This document shows positions 13,830 through 21,309 of a stretch of 24,184 nucleotides of DNA, piece by piece; positions within the stretch are counted from its first letter, which is position 1; each line of letters opens with the position of its first letter. The DNA lies in the NCBI GenBank assembly GCA_964503525.1, contig CAZCZY010000076.1:1-24184 (forward strand), read 5' to 3'. The notes beneath the pieces were generated by a model, which was given only the letters and a program-made list of their open reading frames with translations, was not told where the DNA came from and made no database searches. Both the position numbers and the translations under genes were made by a program. This DNA is from CAZCZY01 sp964503525 (GTDB lineage: Bacteria; Patescibacteriota; JAUYIX01).

Positions 13830-16639
13830 CACTTCCTTCAATCGCACCCAGCGTGCCGAACCAACTCAATAGCCCAAAAAACCTGGGTGGCTCAAAGAAC
13901 GCTGGGAGCGCCGGGCAACTGAACACCGCCGGGCAATTGAGCACCGCCGATCGCGTCCCGCCGCAAAACTTAGAGGCCGAGGCGTCTGTTTTGGGCGCGC
14001 TGCTCTTGGACAAGGACGCCATTGTCAAAGTGGCCGATTTTTTGGTGTCGAGCTCCTTTTATAAAGAAGCCTACCGCGTGATTTACGAAGCAATGTTGGC
14101 GCTCTTTGAGGCGCGGGAGCCAATCGATGTCCTGTCGCTTTCTGACAAATTAAAATCCAAGGGCGAACTCGAACGCCTCGGCGGGACCGAGACGCTCACG
14201 AGTTTGGTAAACGGCGTCGCGTCGGCCGCCCACGTCACACATTATGCTCGTATTGTTCAACGCAAGGCCACGTTGCGCCGACTCATCACCGCTTCCAATG
14301 AGATTACGCACATGAGTTACCAGGCAAGTGAGGACGTCGAGTCCATCCTAGACCAGGCCGAACAAAAACTTTTTCAGGTTTCGCAGGCGCAACTCAAGCA
14401 AAACTTTATTCCTCTCAAATCAGTCCTGGCCGACACGTTTGAACGCATCGACGAGCTACATCGCAATCGGGGCCAGCTGCGCGGCATCGCGACGGGCTTT
14501 ACAGATCTCGACGAGCTTTTGGCTGGACTCCAACGCTCCAACCTCGTGGTGCTCGCCGCGCGCCCTTCGATGGGAAAAACAACGTTTGCGTTGGACATTG
14601 TTCGTAACATTGTGGTCAATCTTAAAATGCCCGTTGGTTTTTTCTCACTAGAAATGTCTCGCGACGAATTGGTTGATCGGTTGCTCGCATCGCAAGCACA
14701 AATCGACTTGTGGAAATTACGCACGGGCCGCTTGGCTGAGCGCGAGGGTGACAATGATTTTGAGCGACTCAACGACGCCATGGGAATCTTATCGGAGGCG
14801 CCGCTATTTATTGATGACTCCGCTGGTACCAATGTTATGGAATTACGAACCAAAGCCCGTCGTCTGCACGCCGAACATAAGCTCGGCCTAATCGTCGTGG
14901 ATTATTTACAATTGATGGAAGGTCGTCAAACAGAAAATCGTGTGCAAGAAGTTTCGGAAATTTCGCGTGCACTTAAATCTATTGCGCGTGAGTTGAATGT
15001 TCCAGTCTTGGCCTTGTCGCAGTTGTCGCGCGCGGTTGAGCAAAGAGATAGCAAGATTCCTCAGCTATCTGATTTGCGTGAGTCGGGCTGTCTTGCTGGC
15101 GACACACTCATAACCATGGCTGATACAGGTGCGCGCGTTTCAATTCGGACTCTCGCTGGTAAGTCAGGTTTTAAGATTCTGTCACTCAATGAACAGACGC
15201 TGAAGATTGAACCGGCCGTGGTTTCTAACGCCTTTTCAACCGGTGCCAAAAAAGTTTTTTCGCTTCGAACGCGTCTCGGCAGAACTATAAGGGCCACTGG
15301 CAATCATAAGTTTAGACTACTTAATACGTGGCAACGCCTGGACAAATTAAACGTCGGTGATCGCATTGCACTACCTCGAAAACTACTCAGCGGCTCGGGA
15401 TCAAGTGTCTCAGAAGCGGAGGCATCCTTGCTGGGCTTATTGATTGGCGACGGTTGTACATTGCCGCGTCACGCCATTCAATATACAACGCAAGAAGTTG
15501 ACTTAGCAGAAATTGCAGCCGGCTTGGCAACTAGCATTTTTGGCGAACGCATAAGACCAAGGATCAATCGCGAACGAACCTGGTATCAAGTCTACTTAGC
15601 AGCAGCACAACATCTTACTCACGGCAAAAGTAATCCGATTGCGCAATGGCTGCGTACTTTAAGTGCTTTTGGGTTGCGATCCTACGAGAAATTTATTCCC
15701 GCAGAAATGTTCGAACAGCCTATTAACATTACATCAGCATTTCTTCGACACCTGTGGGCCACAGATGGCTGTATTCGACCAGGTACAGCTGCAAGTCGAT
15801 ATCCAGCGATCTATTACGCATCCTCAAGCGAGACGCTTGCGCAAGATGTGCAGTCTTTACTGGTTCGTCACGGAATCAACGCCGTGGTCCGTTCCGTTGA
15901 CCAGGGCAAGAAGGGACGCACGCAATTTCATGTGGCCATAACAGGGCATGAGGAGGTAATGTCATTTGCGCGATCAATTGGTGCCGTTGGTGCATACAAA
16001 ACTTTGGCGCTAGCAGAATGTGTACAGCAAATCCAAACTCAACAGGCCAATACCAATCGCGACGTAATTCCAAGCAACATATGGCGTAGTAATGTTGTTC
16101 CAGCGATGCAACAGCACGGCATTACTTCACGCCAGCTCCAGAACTTATTGGGACATGAATATTGTGGGACTTCCTTGTACAAGCAAAATGTCAGCCGCGA
16201 ACGATTAGGGCGAGTAGCCCTCGCTGTTCAAAACGACGAATATTTGATGGACCTCGCTAATAGCGACGTATATTGGGACGAAATCGTATCCATAGAACCA
16301 GCGGGCACAGAAGACGTATATGATTTAACGGTGCCTGGTTTCAGCAATTTTGTTGCCAACGATATCATTTCTCACAATTCAATCGAACAAGACGCGGACG
16401 TAGTCATGTTTATCTATCGTGAAGCCATGTACAAAAAAGATGCGCCCAATAAAAATTTGGCAGAAATTCATGTTCGTAAACATCGCAATGGTCCAACCGG
16501 ACAAATCGAACTCTTCTTTAATTCTCAGCAAGTTCGCTTCCAAAATTTGAGTAGGGCACAGACTCCCAATCCCGCAAGTCTGCCCCCGTCGCCGTTGACA
16601 CCACCCCCTCCACCCGCTAGCATTTCTTCTACAACGTAA
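13826..16639 (+). CDS. dnaB: Replicative DNA helicase DnaB, intein-containing precursor
   Basis: A 937-aa precursor; removal of a 430-residue intein gives a 507-aa helicase that unwinds DNA at the fork as a hexamer. The N-terminal 40 residues are low-complexity and not typical. The helicase begins at VPPQNLEAEASVLGALLLD, has Walker A ARPSMGKTT near residue 247, MSRDELVDRLLASQ, LGLIVVDYLQLM (Walker B) and LSDLRESG, and resumes after the intein with SIEQDADVVMFIYRE. The C-terminus ends in a Pro/Ser-rich tail (PPSPLTPPPPPAS). ATG at 13826 is the first in-frame start after a stop at 13790 and overlaps the candidate leader ORF. Thioredoxin follows after four bases. A full-length, intact reading frame argues that the protein is made and spliced. 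Confidence 0.95.
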   Translation: MTLPSIAPSVPNQLNSPKNLGGSKNAGSAGQLNTAGQLSTADRVPPQNLEAEASVLGALLLDKDAIVKVADFLVSSSFYKEAYRVIYEAMLALFEAREPIDVLSLSDKLKSKGELERLGGTETLTSLVNGVASAAHVTHYARIVQRKATLRRLITASNEITHMSYQASEDVESILDQAEQKLFQVSQAQLKQNFIPLKSVLADTFERIDELHRNRGQLRGIATGFTDLDELLAGLQRSNLVVLAARPSMGKTTFALDIVRNIVVNLKMPVGFFSLEMSRDELVDRLLASQAQIDLWKLRTGRLAEREGDNDFERLNDAMGILSEAPLFIDDSAGTNVMELRTKARRLHAEHKLGLIVVDYLQLMEGRQTENRVQEVSEISRALKSIARELNVPVLALSQLSRAVEQRDSKIPQLSDLRESGCLAGDTLITMADTGARVSIRTLAGKSGFKILSLNEQTLKIEPAVVSNAFSTGAKKVFSLRTRLGRTIRATGNHKFRLLNTWQRLDKLNVGDRIALPRKLLSGSGSSVSEAEASLLGLLIGDGCTLPRHAIQYTTQEVDLAEIAAGLATSIFGERIRPRINRERTWYQVYLAAAQHLTHGKSNPIAQWLRTLSAFGLRSYEKFIPAEMFEQPINITSAFLRHLWATDGCIRPGTAASRYPAIYYASSSETLAQDVQSLLVRHGINAVVRSVDQGKKGRTQFHVAITGHEEVMSFARSIGAVGAYKTLALAECVQQIQTQQANTNRDVIPSNIWRSNVVPAMQQHGITSRQLQNLLGHEYCGTSLYKQNVSRERLGRVALAVQNDEYLMDLANSDVYWDEIVSIEPAGTEDVYDLTVPGFSNFVANDIISHNSIEQDADVVMFIYREAMYKKDAPNKNLAEIHVRKHRNGPTGQIELFFNSQQVRFQNLSRAQTPNPASLPPSPLTPPPPPASISSTT
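13910..13945 (+). repeat. Two-copy 18-bp tandem repeat near the dnaB N-terminus
   Basis: Two 18-base units (13910-13927 and 13928-13945) differ at two positions and encode AGQLNT and AGQLST. They are in the non-conserved N-terminal extension of DnaB, consistent with recent slippage in a part of the protein under little constraint. Confidence 0.7.
15089..16378 (+). other. DnaB intein with LAGLIDADG homing endonuclease (430 residues)
   Basis: The in-frame insert begins with Cys (CLAGDTLITM) and ends with His-Asn, followed by Ser as the +1 residue (DIISHN then SIEQD), so class 1 splicing chemistry is complete. Block B has T70 and H73 (RATGNHKF), and the C-terminal block reads VYDLTVPGFSNFVAN. 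Two endonuclease motifs are present: LLGLLIGDG (114-122) and LRHLWATDG (219-227), both keeping the catalytic Asp. The junction RESG/SIEQD is the one used by the Synechocystis DnaB intein. Coordinates are exact if splicing follows these rules. The product would excise itself and may act as a homing endonuclease on intein-free dnaB alleles. Confidence 0.96.
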
Positions 16640-16643
16640 CCAA

Positions 16644-17009
16644 ATGCCGCAAATCAACATCACCAGCGCAACATTTAAATCAGAAGTCCTAGACAGTAAG
16701 CTGCCCGTACTGATTGATTTTTGGGCGGTATGGTGCGGCCCCTGTCACATGGTAAATCCCACACTCGAACAACTCTCTGTCGATTACAAAGACAAACTAA
16801 AAATCGTTAAGCTCAACGTAGACGAAAACTCCGATATCGCCGCACAGTACGGCATCATGAGCATTCCAGCTTTTATGATATTTAAGGGTGGCAAAAAAAT
16901 TGGTTCGTTTGTAGGCGCAATGCCCAAAGCAATGTTTGTTGAGCACGTCGACGAAATTTTGAAACACGACCTAGCAGAGCACGGTCACAACGACGCTGCC
17001 AAAACGTAA
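16644..17009 (+). CDS. trxA: Thioredoxin
   Basis: A 121-aa thioredoxin-fold protein that reduces disulphides in the cytosol. The active site WCGPC (30-34) follows VLIDFWAVW, and the cis-proline loop reads IMSIPAFMIF; the fold is complete, with LDVDE-like KLNVDENSDIAAQYGI between them. The C-terminal 15 residues are a His/Asp-rich extension beyond the usual end. There is no signal peptide. ATG at 16644 lies four bases after the dnaB stop, and no ribosome-binding site is visible, suggesting re-initiation from dnaB. Confidence 0.94.
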   Translation: MPQINITSATFKSEVLDSKLPVLIDFWAVWCGPCHMVNPTLEQLSVDYKDKLKIVKLNVDENSDIAAQYGIMSIPAFMIFKGGKKIGSFVGAMPKAMFVEHVDEILKHDLAEHGHNDAAKT

Positions 17010-17013
17010 TCGC

Positions 17014-17319
17014 ATGGTTAAAATCAATAAGCTCAAACAAGTTTGGGAAATGCGCAAGACTGCAAAAAAAATGCAGTCGGCCATGGGTGAAATTTTAATC
17101 ACCGGTAAAGCCGCGCACGGGCAAGTCAAAATGTCGGTGGATGGTAATCAAAAGGTCACCAACGTTGCGATTGATCCAGCCATGATGGTGCCGGATAACC
17201 GTGAGCGTCTTCAAAACGCAATCGTCGACGCCCACGAAAATGCGCAAAAACAATTGCGCGATATTATGGCGGCAAAATTACGTTCGGGCGAACTCAAACT
17301 CGACGACCTTAAGATCTAG
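17014..17319 (+). CDS. ybaB: YbaB/EbfC nucleoid-associated protein
   Basis: A 101-aa protein of the YbaB/EbfC family, small dimeric DNA-binding proteins whose genes very often sit directly before recR. Typical features are the N-terminal helix with MRKTAKKMQSAMGEI, the beta strands with GKAAHGQVKMSVDGNQKVTNVAIDP, and the C-terminal helix with NAIVDAHENAQKQL. The start at 17014 is four bases after the thioredoxin stop, and recR follows two bases after its own stop. Confidence 0.93.
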   Translation: MVKINKLKQVWEMRKTAKKMQSAMGEILITGKAAHGQVKMSVDGNQKVTNVAIDPAMMVPDNRERLQNAIVDAHENAQKQLRDIMAAKLRSGELKLDDLKI

Positions 17320-17321
17320 AC

Positions 17322-17936
17322 ATGGCGGTTCTTCCGCAGCCAATCTTAGACCTGATCGAGAGCTTTGCGCGACTACCCGGCATTGGTCCTAAGTCTGCTT
17401 CGCGACTCGCTCTGCACTTATTGAGACAGCCTGAGGAGGAGCTCGGCCGTTTTGGCGAACAAATAAAAACCCTCCAAAGCAAGCTCACCTCCTGCAAGAT
17501 TTGCCAGAATATTGCGAGTCAATCTCCCTGTGACATTTGCCGTGACACTTCCCGCGCGACCGGCCTCGTGTGCATCGTGGAAGATCCCCTTGACGTGGTC
17601 GCCCTAGAAAAATCCGGCCACTTCCGCGGCCGCTATCACGTTTTGCATGGCGTGCTCTCCCCTATCGATGGCATTGGCCCCGAGCAAATTAAGCTGCGAG
17701 AATTTGAACAACGCGTCGCTGTGGAAAAGTTTACAGAAGTGGTCCTCGCCACTAATCCCACCATCGAGGGTGAGGCGACGGCTCTGTATATACGCCGTCG
17801 CCTAGAAAAAACGCCAGACGTTCGTGTGACGCGCTTGGCGCATGGTCTGCCGGTTGGAGCCGACCTTGAATACGCCGACGAAGTCACCCTCGCGCGTGCA
17901 CTCGATGGGCGGCAGGTTTTTGAGACGAGTCGCTAA
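17322..17936 (+). CDS. recR: Recombination protein RecR
   Basis: A 204-aa RecR that helps RecF/RecO load RecA on gapped DNA. The helix-hairpin-helix ARLPGIGPKSASRLALHLL is at residues 16-34. The zinc finger has C58, C61, C70 and C73, and the TOPRIM domain starts at VCIVEDPLDVVALEKSG. The C-terminus VTRLAHGLPVGADLEYADEVTLARALDGR is characteristic. The length is normal. It is the last gene of the rightward dnaB-trxA-ybaB-recR run and converges on rplU, with only 26 bases between the two stops. Confidence 0.96.
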   Translation: MAVLPQPILDLIESFARLPGIGPKSASRLALHLLRQPEEELGRFGEQIKTLQSKLTSCKICQNIASQSPCDICRDTSRATGLVCIVEDPLDVVALEKSGHFRGRYHVLHGVLSPIDGIGPEQIKLREFEQRVAVEKFTEVVLATNPTIEGEATALYIRRRLEKTPDVRVTRLAHGLPVGADLEYADEVTLARALDGRQVFETSR

Positions 17937-17962
17937 AAATACGCGCCCGGCGCGCCCTCTCG

Positions 17963-18277
17963 TTAGGAAATTTTTGTAACTTCTAGTTCGGTTAAATCTG
18001 CTCTGTAACCCCGTAAGCGACGAACGCGCTTTTTTGGTCGATACCTAAAAGAATGGCCTTTGGGACCACGTACATGTGCAATAACTTTGACTTCAACCGT
18101 TGCGTTTTTTACGAATGGCGTACCGATTTCGATTTTGCTACCCGATGCACTAAGCAAAACGTCCTTAAAGGTGACGGCTGCGCCCTCTTTGGCGGCATAA
18201 CGGTCAATAAACAAGTGCTCGCCTTTTTCCGCGAGGTACTGTTTTCCCTTTACGCTTACAATGGCAAAAGTCTCCAT
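17963..18277 (-). CDS. rplU: 50S ribosomal protein L21
   Basis: A 104-aa bL21 protein that binds 23S rRNA. It begins METFAIVSVKGKQYLAEKGEHL, matching the usual YAIIKTGGKQYKV start, and ends with a basic segment FRYRPKKRVRRLRGYR, equivalent to the RRRKNYRRKxGHR region. ATG at 18277 was chosen; an in-frame TTG lies two codons upstream. rpmA (L27), which usually follows rplU, is not downstream here; recR converges instead. A promoter lies directly before the gene. Confidence 0.94.
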   Translation of the reverse strand: METFAIVSVKGKQYLAEKGEHLFIDRYAAKEGAAVTFKDVLLSASGSKIEIGTPFVKNATVEVKVIAHVRGPKGHSFRYRPKKRVRRLRGYRADLTELEVTKIS

Positions 18278-18286
18278 AGCCAAAAG

Positions 18287-18315
18287 ATCCTAACGGTTTA
18301 GTTCTAGGACGTCAA
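18287..18315 (-). promoter_or_regulatory. Promoter of rplU, predicted near-leaderless
   Basis: On the minus strand TTGACG (18315-18310), 17 bases, then TAGGAT (18292-18287). The ATG is nine bases further on, so the leader would be at most about three bases. The usual L21 autoregulatory leader is therefore not expected. Confidence 0.65.
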
Positions 18316-18370
18316 TTCCGCAGAATTTGACCAAGATTCAGGGCATGTCTCATATGGGCGTGGACACCAT

Positions 18371-18389
18371 TTCATGTTGACAGCATGAA
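18371..18389. promoter_or_regulatory. Inverted repeat over the -35 of the 18.5-kb unit, candidate operator
   Basis: TTCATG and CATGAA are perfect six-base arms around seven bases that contain the -35 TTGACA. A dimeric repressor here would block polymerase. It is the only promoter in the window with such a palindrome. Confidence 0.45.
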
Positions 18390-18405
18390 TAGTAAAAGTT
18401 ACATT
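18377..18405 (+). promoter_or_regulatory. Consensus promoter of the 18.5-kb unit
   Basis: TTGACA (18377-18382), 17 bases, TACATT (18400-18405). Transcription would begin near 18412, leaving a leader of about 70 bases, unlike the leaderless promoters nearby. Confidence 0.65.
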
Positions 18406-18464
18406 CCTTCGTTCTGATAAAGAGGTTCGAGCGTTCTTAATATCCGGCCATAGCGAGCCGCACC

Positions 18465-18471
18465 GAGGAGG
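18465..18471 (+). promoter_or_regulatory. Strong Shine-Dalgarno sequence GAGGAGG
   Basis: GAGGAGG ends nine bases before the ATG at 18481. It is the best ribosome-binding site I found in the window, where most genes have none, and it points to 18481 rather than 18561 as the true translation start of this unit. Confidence 0.75.
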
Positions 18472-18480
18472 TAAATCGCG

Positions 18481-18603
18481 ATGTTCAAGAAGCTTTCGAT
18501 CTTTGTTCAAGCTGGTCTACGCACAGTGCTCAGCGACGGTGGAGCCATCCCCAGTTGCACATGGCTTTCCAGGCGGCTCTCAACTTACCCGCATCGGTCG
18601 TAG
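18481..18603 (+). CDS. Small ORF with strong RBS; likely N-terminal part of the following gene
   Basis: A 40-codon frame (MFKKLSIFVQAGLRTVLSDG at its start) follows the GAGGAGG site. Its first 24 codons use codons that look like the downstream gene. After the CCCC run at 18549-18552 this frame becomes Arg/Ser/Trp-rich, while the -1 frame becomes protein-like and stays open to 18914. A -1 change at this run would join 24 plus 120 codons into one 144-aa protein. It is either a true frameshift mutation, a sequencing error in CCCC, a programmed slip (tRNA-Pro can re-pair perfectly with CCC one base back), or an independent small peptide. Confidence 0.5.
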   Translation: MFKKLSIFVQAGLRTVLSDGGAIPSCTWLSRRLSTYPHRS

Positions 18604-18914
18604 TTCACGCAATTTACGGTTCCTGCCTCACGGGCGACTCGGAAGGAAATGAAAAAAACGCGCGTCGTGTTCTGGGGACTAGTTATAAATTCCTTACTAG
18701 TGGGTATGCCGAGTCTAAGTGGCTCAATCACGCGATACGCGACGCTTACCGCATCGAGGCAACGCTGTTGAGAGACATGGACCACACGGTGAGGATCGTC
18801 ATGCAGTTCTATCGGCGTGTCGAGCGTGCGGGGTTCGGCAGTCTCGAAATTCTTGTGGATGGCCATGGTGAAGTTGTGTCTGTCAACTTCCGCTTTCGCA
18901 ACGGGACACCGTAA
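18561..18914 (+). CDS. Hypothetical protein, possibly the main part of a frameshifted 144-aa gene
   Basis: I do not recognise the family. From the first ATG in this frame it is 117 aa; the frame is open further upstream to 18441. It contains a Lys/Arg-rich middle (NEKNARRVLGTSYKFLTSGY), a basic amphipathic helix (MQFYRRVERAGFGSLEI) and ends in FRFRNGTP; no membrane segment or signal is seen. Codons end in G or C more often than in the neighbouring genes, by eye, which may mean a different origin or a different expression level. The ATG at 18561 has no ribosome-binding site, so translation probably enters from 18481. The unit has its own promoter, palindrome and terminator. Confidence 0.6.
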   Translation: MAFQAALNLPASVVVHAIYGSCLTGDSEGNEKNARRVLGTSYKFLTSGYAESKWLNHAIRDAYRIEATLLRDMDHTVRIVMQFYRRVERAGFGSLEILVDGHGEVVSVNFRFRNGTP

Positions 18915-18928
18915 GAAAATCCACCAAC

Positions 18929-18962
18929 GGCACCAACCTATCTAGGTTCGGTGCCTTTTTTT
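18929..18962 (+). terminator. Rho-independent terminator after the 18.5-kb unit
   Basis: Stem GGCACC-AACC pairs with GGTT-(c)-GGTGCC around a six-base loop, with one bulged C, followed by seven T residues (18956-18962). It begins 15 bases after the TAA at 18914 and points rightward. Confidence 0.88.
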
Positions 18963-18992
18963 ATTTGAAAACGTATTAGTAAAGGCAAATTT

Positions 18993-19565
18993 TTAAAACT
19001 GTATTTCCAACACACCAACCTTGACTCCCTCGAAAAGTCCAAATCGCTCGGCGTCCCCTGTCACTACCTCCAGAATTGCGTCCACGGGTTGGTCAGGGCG
19101 ATAGATCGTCAATTCTGTATCGGCCACGCCCGGTTCTGGTACGGCGTTTTTTGACACGTCCACAACTTTTCCGTCCAGCAACCAAACAATATCTATCGCA
19201 AACCGCATATCCTTCATCCAAATGCCGGGAGTTTTAGTTTCTTCCAGTACGAACAACAATCCATCCGCACCAATAGTTTCTCGCCCGGACAACCCTTGCT
19301 GTCGCTCTGCATCACTGTCAGCAATTTTCACCTCAAACTGTCCGCTAGCCGCCTTAAGAATTGCGCCGGTGGTTGCGGAAGATATTTTGTCACGTAACGG
19401 CCAGGCTATCGGAGCACTTGGCACGGCCACGATGTTTGCGGATGTTTCTGGTTTTGTGTTTGCAGTCGTTGAGGATCCTGAATTTGTCATGCCTATATTC
19501 GTTTGCTGAGTACATCCACTTAATAAGACACCGAGTATACCAAGAACAAAGATGTGTCTAGACAT
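18993..19565 (-). CDS. DUF192 family lipoprotein
   Basis: A 190-aa predicted lipoprotein: a hydrophobic signal (residues 5-15) leads to the lipobox LLSGC with Cys18, followed by a Ser/Thr/Asn-rich linker of about 50 residues. The C-terminal domain matches DUF192, with AERQQGLSGRETIGADGLLFVL, GIWMKDMRFAIDIVWLL and ERFGL. The domain is common in bacteria and archaea and its function is not firmly known. It would be attached to the outer face of the cytoplasmic membrane. The start ATG at 19565 overlaps the end of the glycosyltransferase gene by eight bases, so it is probably the last gene of that operon. Confidence 0.88.
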   Translation of the reverse strand: MSRHIFVLGILGVLLSGCTQQTNIGMTNSGSSTTANTKPETSANIVAVPSAPIAWPLRDKISSATTGAILKAASGQFEVKIADSDAERQQGLSGRETIGADGLLFVLEETKTPGIWMKDMRFAIDIVWLLDGKVVDVSKNAVPEPGVADTELTIYRPDQPVDAILEVVTGDAERFGLFEGVKVGVLEIQF

Positions 19566-21309
19566 GCGCGGGTTCTGGCACTGGAACAGGGCTTGCTTTT
19601 TTTGTCGTTCGTACCTTGGGCATTACCTGAAATTCCATGTAGCGGCCCAACATTAAGCGCGTGTGCGCATCGATCGCGGGAATTGAACCAAAAAAGATTG
19701 TGACAATTGGCGTCAACAGCCATTGAGCGACCACTGATAACCGGCGTATTTTATGCACGTGAGCCGGTCGTGGCGGAATCATGCGAGTGCTAATCACAAT
19801 TGAAACAATTACGCCGACCAATGCGATTGTCAGAAATAATCGCGAGACTGTAGAAAAGTTTTGGCCAAGAACTGTATCCCTAAACTCATCTCCTCCTAAG
19901 AAACTCGGCAACCAACCACCAACCGCCAAAATAATCGCGGCAGTAGACCAGCTAAAAAATCCCTCAATCATCCGACCGAGGTGCAATACACGACGAGACA
20001 GCGGTACTCTAACGCGATTGCGCCCAAAAAAATGTGTGCCGAGATATGCCATATTTTCTGCACCCCAGGCCCAGCGCCGCTTTTGCTTATACAAACTCCC
20101 AAGCGTATTCCACCAGCCATCTGCCTGCACCGCATCCATCGACACCATCACGGGCAGTGGCACAACATAGTAATCGCCGCTATAGCGCATATAGGCCTGC
20201 CAATAAATGCGACTGTCCTCGGAAATTCTGGTGACGTCCCAGCCGCCGACATCAAGCAACGCACGCAATGGCACGGCGTGACTAGAAAAAGAAACTAAGC
20301 GATGGGTTCGGCTTGCCTCAATCATTTGCCAAAAGGACGAACCAATTGCAGAAACTCTCGGCATCATCGGCACGTCCCAAATATTATTGTGGTACACCGG
20401 GATCGGTTGGTAGGAAGCGCGCAGTCGACGGGGTGTGGTCACAAATGCTTCGGTGAGCACTGCCAAGTAGTCAGGATTTGCTGCAGTATCAGAATCAAAG
20501 TTTGAGACAACGACATTGTCAACGGGAATCCCGCGGAGCTTAAGCTCGGGCAAAATACTTTTAAGCGCAAAGGTGGCATTGGCGCTTTTGACCTTGGCCT
20601 CGCCAGCAATGCCATCCGGATGCGTGATTGTCCAAAAAGCACCAAAGACTCGGCCAAATTTTTGGCGCAGCGCAGCGGCCTTTTCTTGACCAGCTGCACC
20701 GGCGCGCTCTTCGACACCAACAAGAACAAGCACGCGCTCGAGTGGAAAATTTGATTGTGCCAAAGCTCCTATAGATTGCTCCAGTACTTCGGTGGGTTCA
20801 TTGTACGTCGGAAACAAAACTACGTGCCACACGTGCCGCCAGTCGAGCAGCTCGTTTTTTCTGGCAGCGAGGTCGCTTAATTGTTGTTCGCGACGAGAGA
20901 GTACTGTGATCGCTCCACTAAGCAAGCGTTTTGATTGATACGTACCCCAAGCGCGCTTGGCCCGTAAACTTGCGACCTCGGCACGAACCTTTTGTGCCGC
21001 AGCCTCAGGTGCGAGTAGTTCGTCCAGGCGAGCACGCCAGTTAATCGGAATTATCGGATGCAGTTGACGATAGGTGTGGACAAGGTGGATCGAAACGTGC
21101 ACTGATTTTAGAAACCACATCAAACTGTACAAAATAATTACGTACGAAATTATGTACGGTGCCTGCCACGACAAAAGTATCAGCGCAGCAAAGGCCGTCC
21201 ACAACAGAGCGCCAGGCAAAATCTCCCAAAACCTCTCGGCTTTAGTGGTACGACGCTTAGCTTTCACAGGTGCATCTTGAGGTTTTATTGTGGAACCTTT
21301 GAGTTTCAT
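19558..21309 (-). CDS. Membrane glycosyltransferase, GT2 family (cellulose-synthase-like)
   Basis: A 583-aa processive-type GT2 enzyme. There are two N-terminal membrane segments at about residues 28-75, then a cytosolic catalytic domain. The domain contains FPTYNEP, a substrate Asp region around HPDG, the DxD motif in SNFDSDTAANPDYL, the catalytic-base region ISEDSRIYWQ, and QKRRWAWG, which fits Q-x-x-R-W. About four C-terminal membrane helices follow. This layout is shared by cellulose synthase, hyaluronan synthase and relatives that extrude a polysaccharide; which sugar is used cannot be told. ATG at 21309 overlaps the upstream gene by four bases (ATGA); the open frame continues 22 codons further but that part is inside the neighbour. 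A long charged segment (about residues 90-155) precedes the catalytic domain. Confidence 0.88.
   Translation of the reverse strand: MKLKGSTIKPQDAPVKAKRRTTKAERFWEILPGALLWTAFAALILLSWQAPYIISYVIILYSLMWFLKSVHVSIHLVHTYRQLHPIIPINWRARLDELLAPEAAAQKVRAEVASLRAKRAWGTYQSKRLLSGAITVLSRREQQLSDLAARKNELLDWRHVWHVVLFPTYNEPTEVLEQSIGALAQSNFPLERVLVLVGVEERAGAAGQEKAAALRQKFGRVFGAFWTITHPDGIAGEAKVKSANATFALKSILPELKLRGIPVDNVVVSNFDSDTAANPDYLAVLTEAFVTTPRRLRASYQPIPVYHNNIWDVPMMPRVSAIGSSFWQMIEASRTHRLVSFSSHAVPLRALLDVGGWDVTRISEDSRIYWQAYMRYSGDYYVVPLPVMVSMDAVQADGWWNTLGSLYKQKRRWAWGAENMAYLGTHFFGRNRVRVPLSRRVLHLGRMIEGFFSWSTAAIILAVGGWLPSFLGGDEFRDTVLGQNFSTVSRLFLTIALVGVIVSIVISTRMIPPRPAHVHKIRRLSVVAQWLLTPIVTIFFGSIPAIDAHTRLMLGRYMEFQVMPKVRTTKKASPVPVPEPAHV

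Noticed and set aside
14374..14853. 159-codon leftward frame opposite dnaB
   Set aside because: Arg/Ser-rich antisense shadow of the conserved helicase core.
17936..17960. GC-rich inverted sequence between recR and rplU as a terminator
   Set aside because: The stem that can form with a real loop is only 4-5 base pairs; a T5 run follows on the rplU side, but the structure is too weak to call.
18585..18866. 93-codon leftward frame opposite the unknown gene
   Set aside because: The promoter, RBS and terminator all point rightward, and the leftward frame has no signals of its own.
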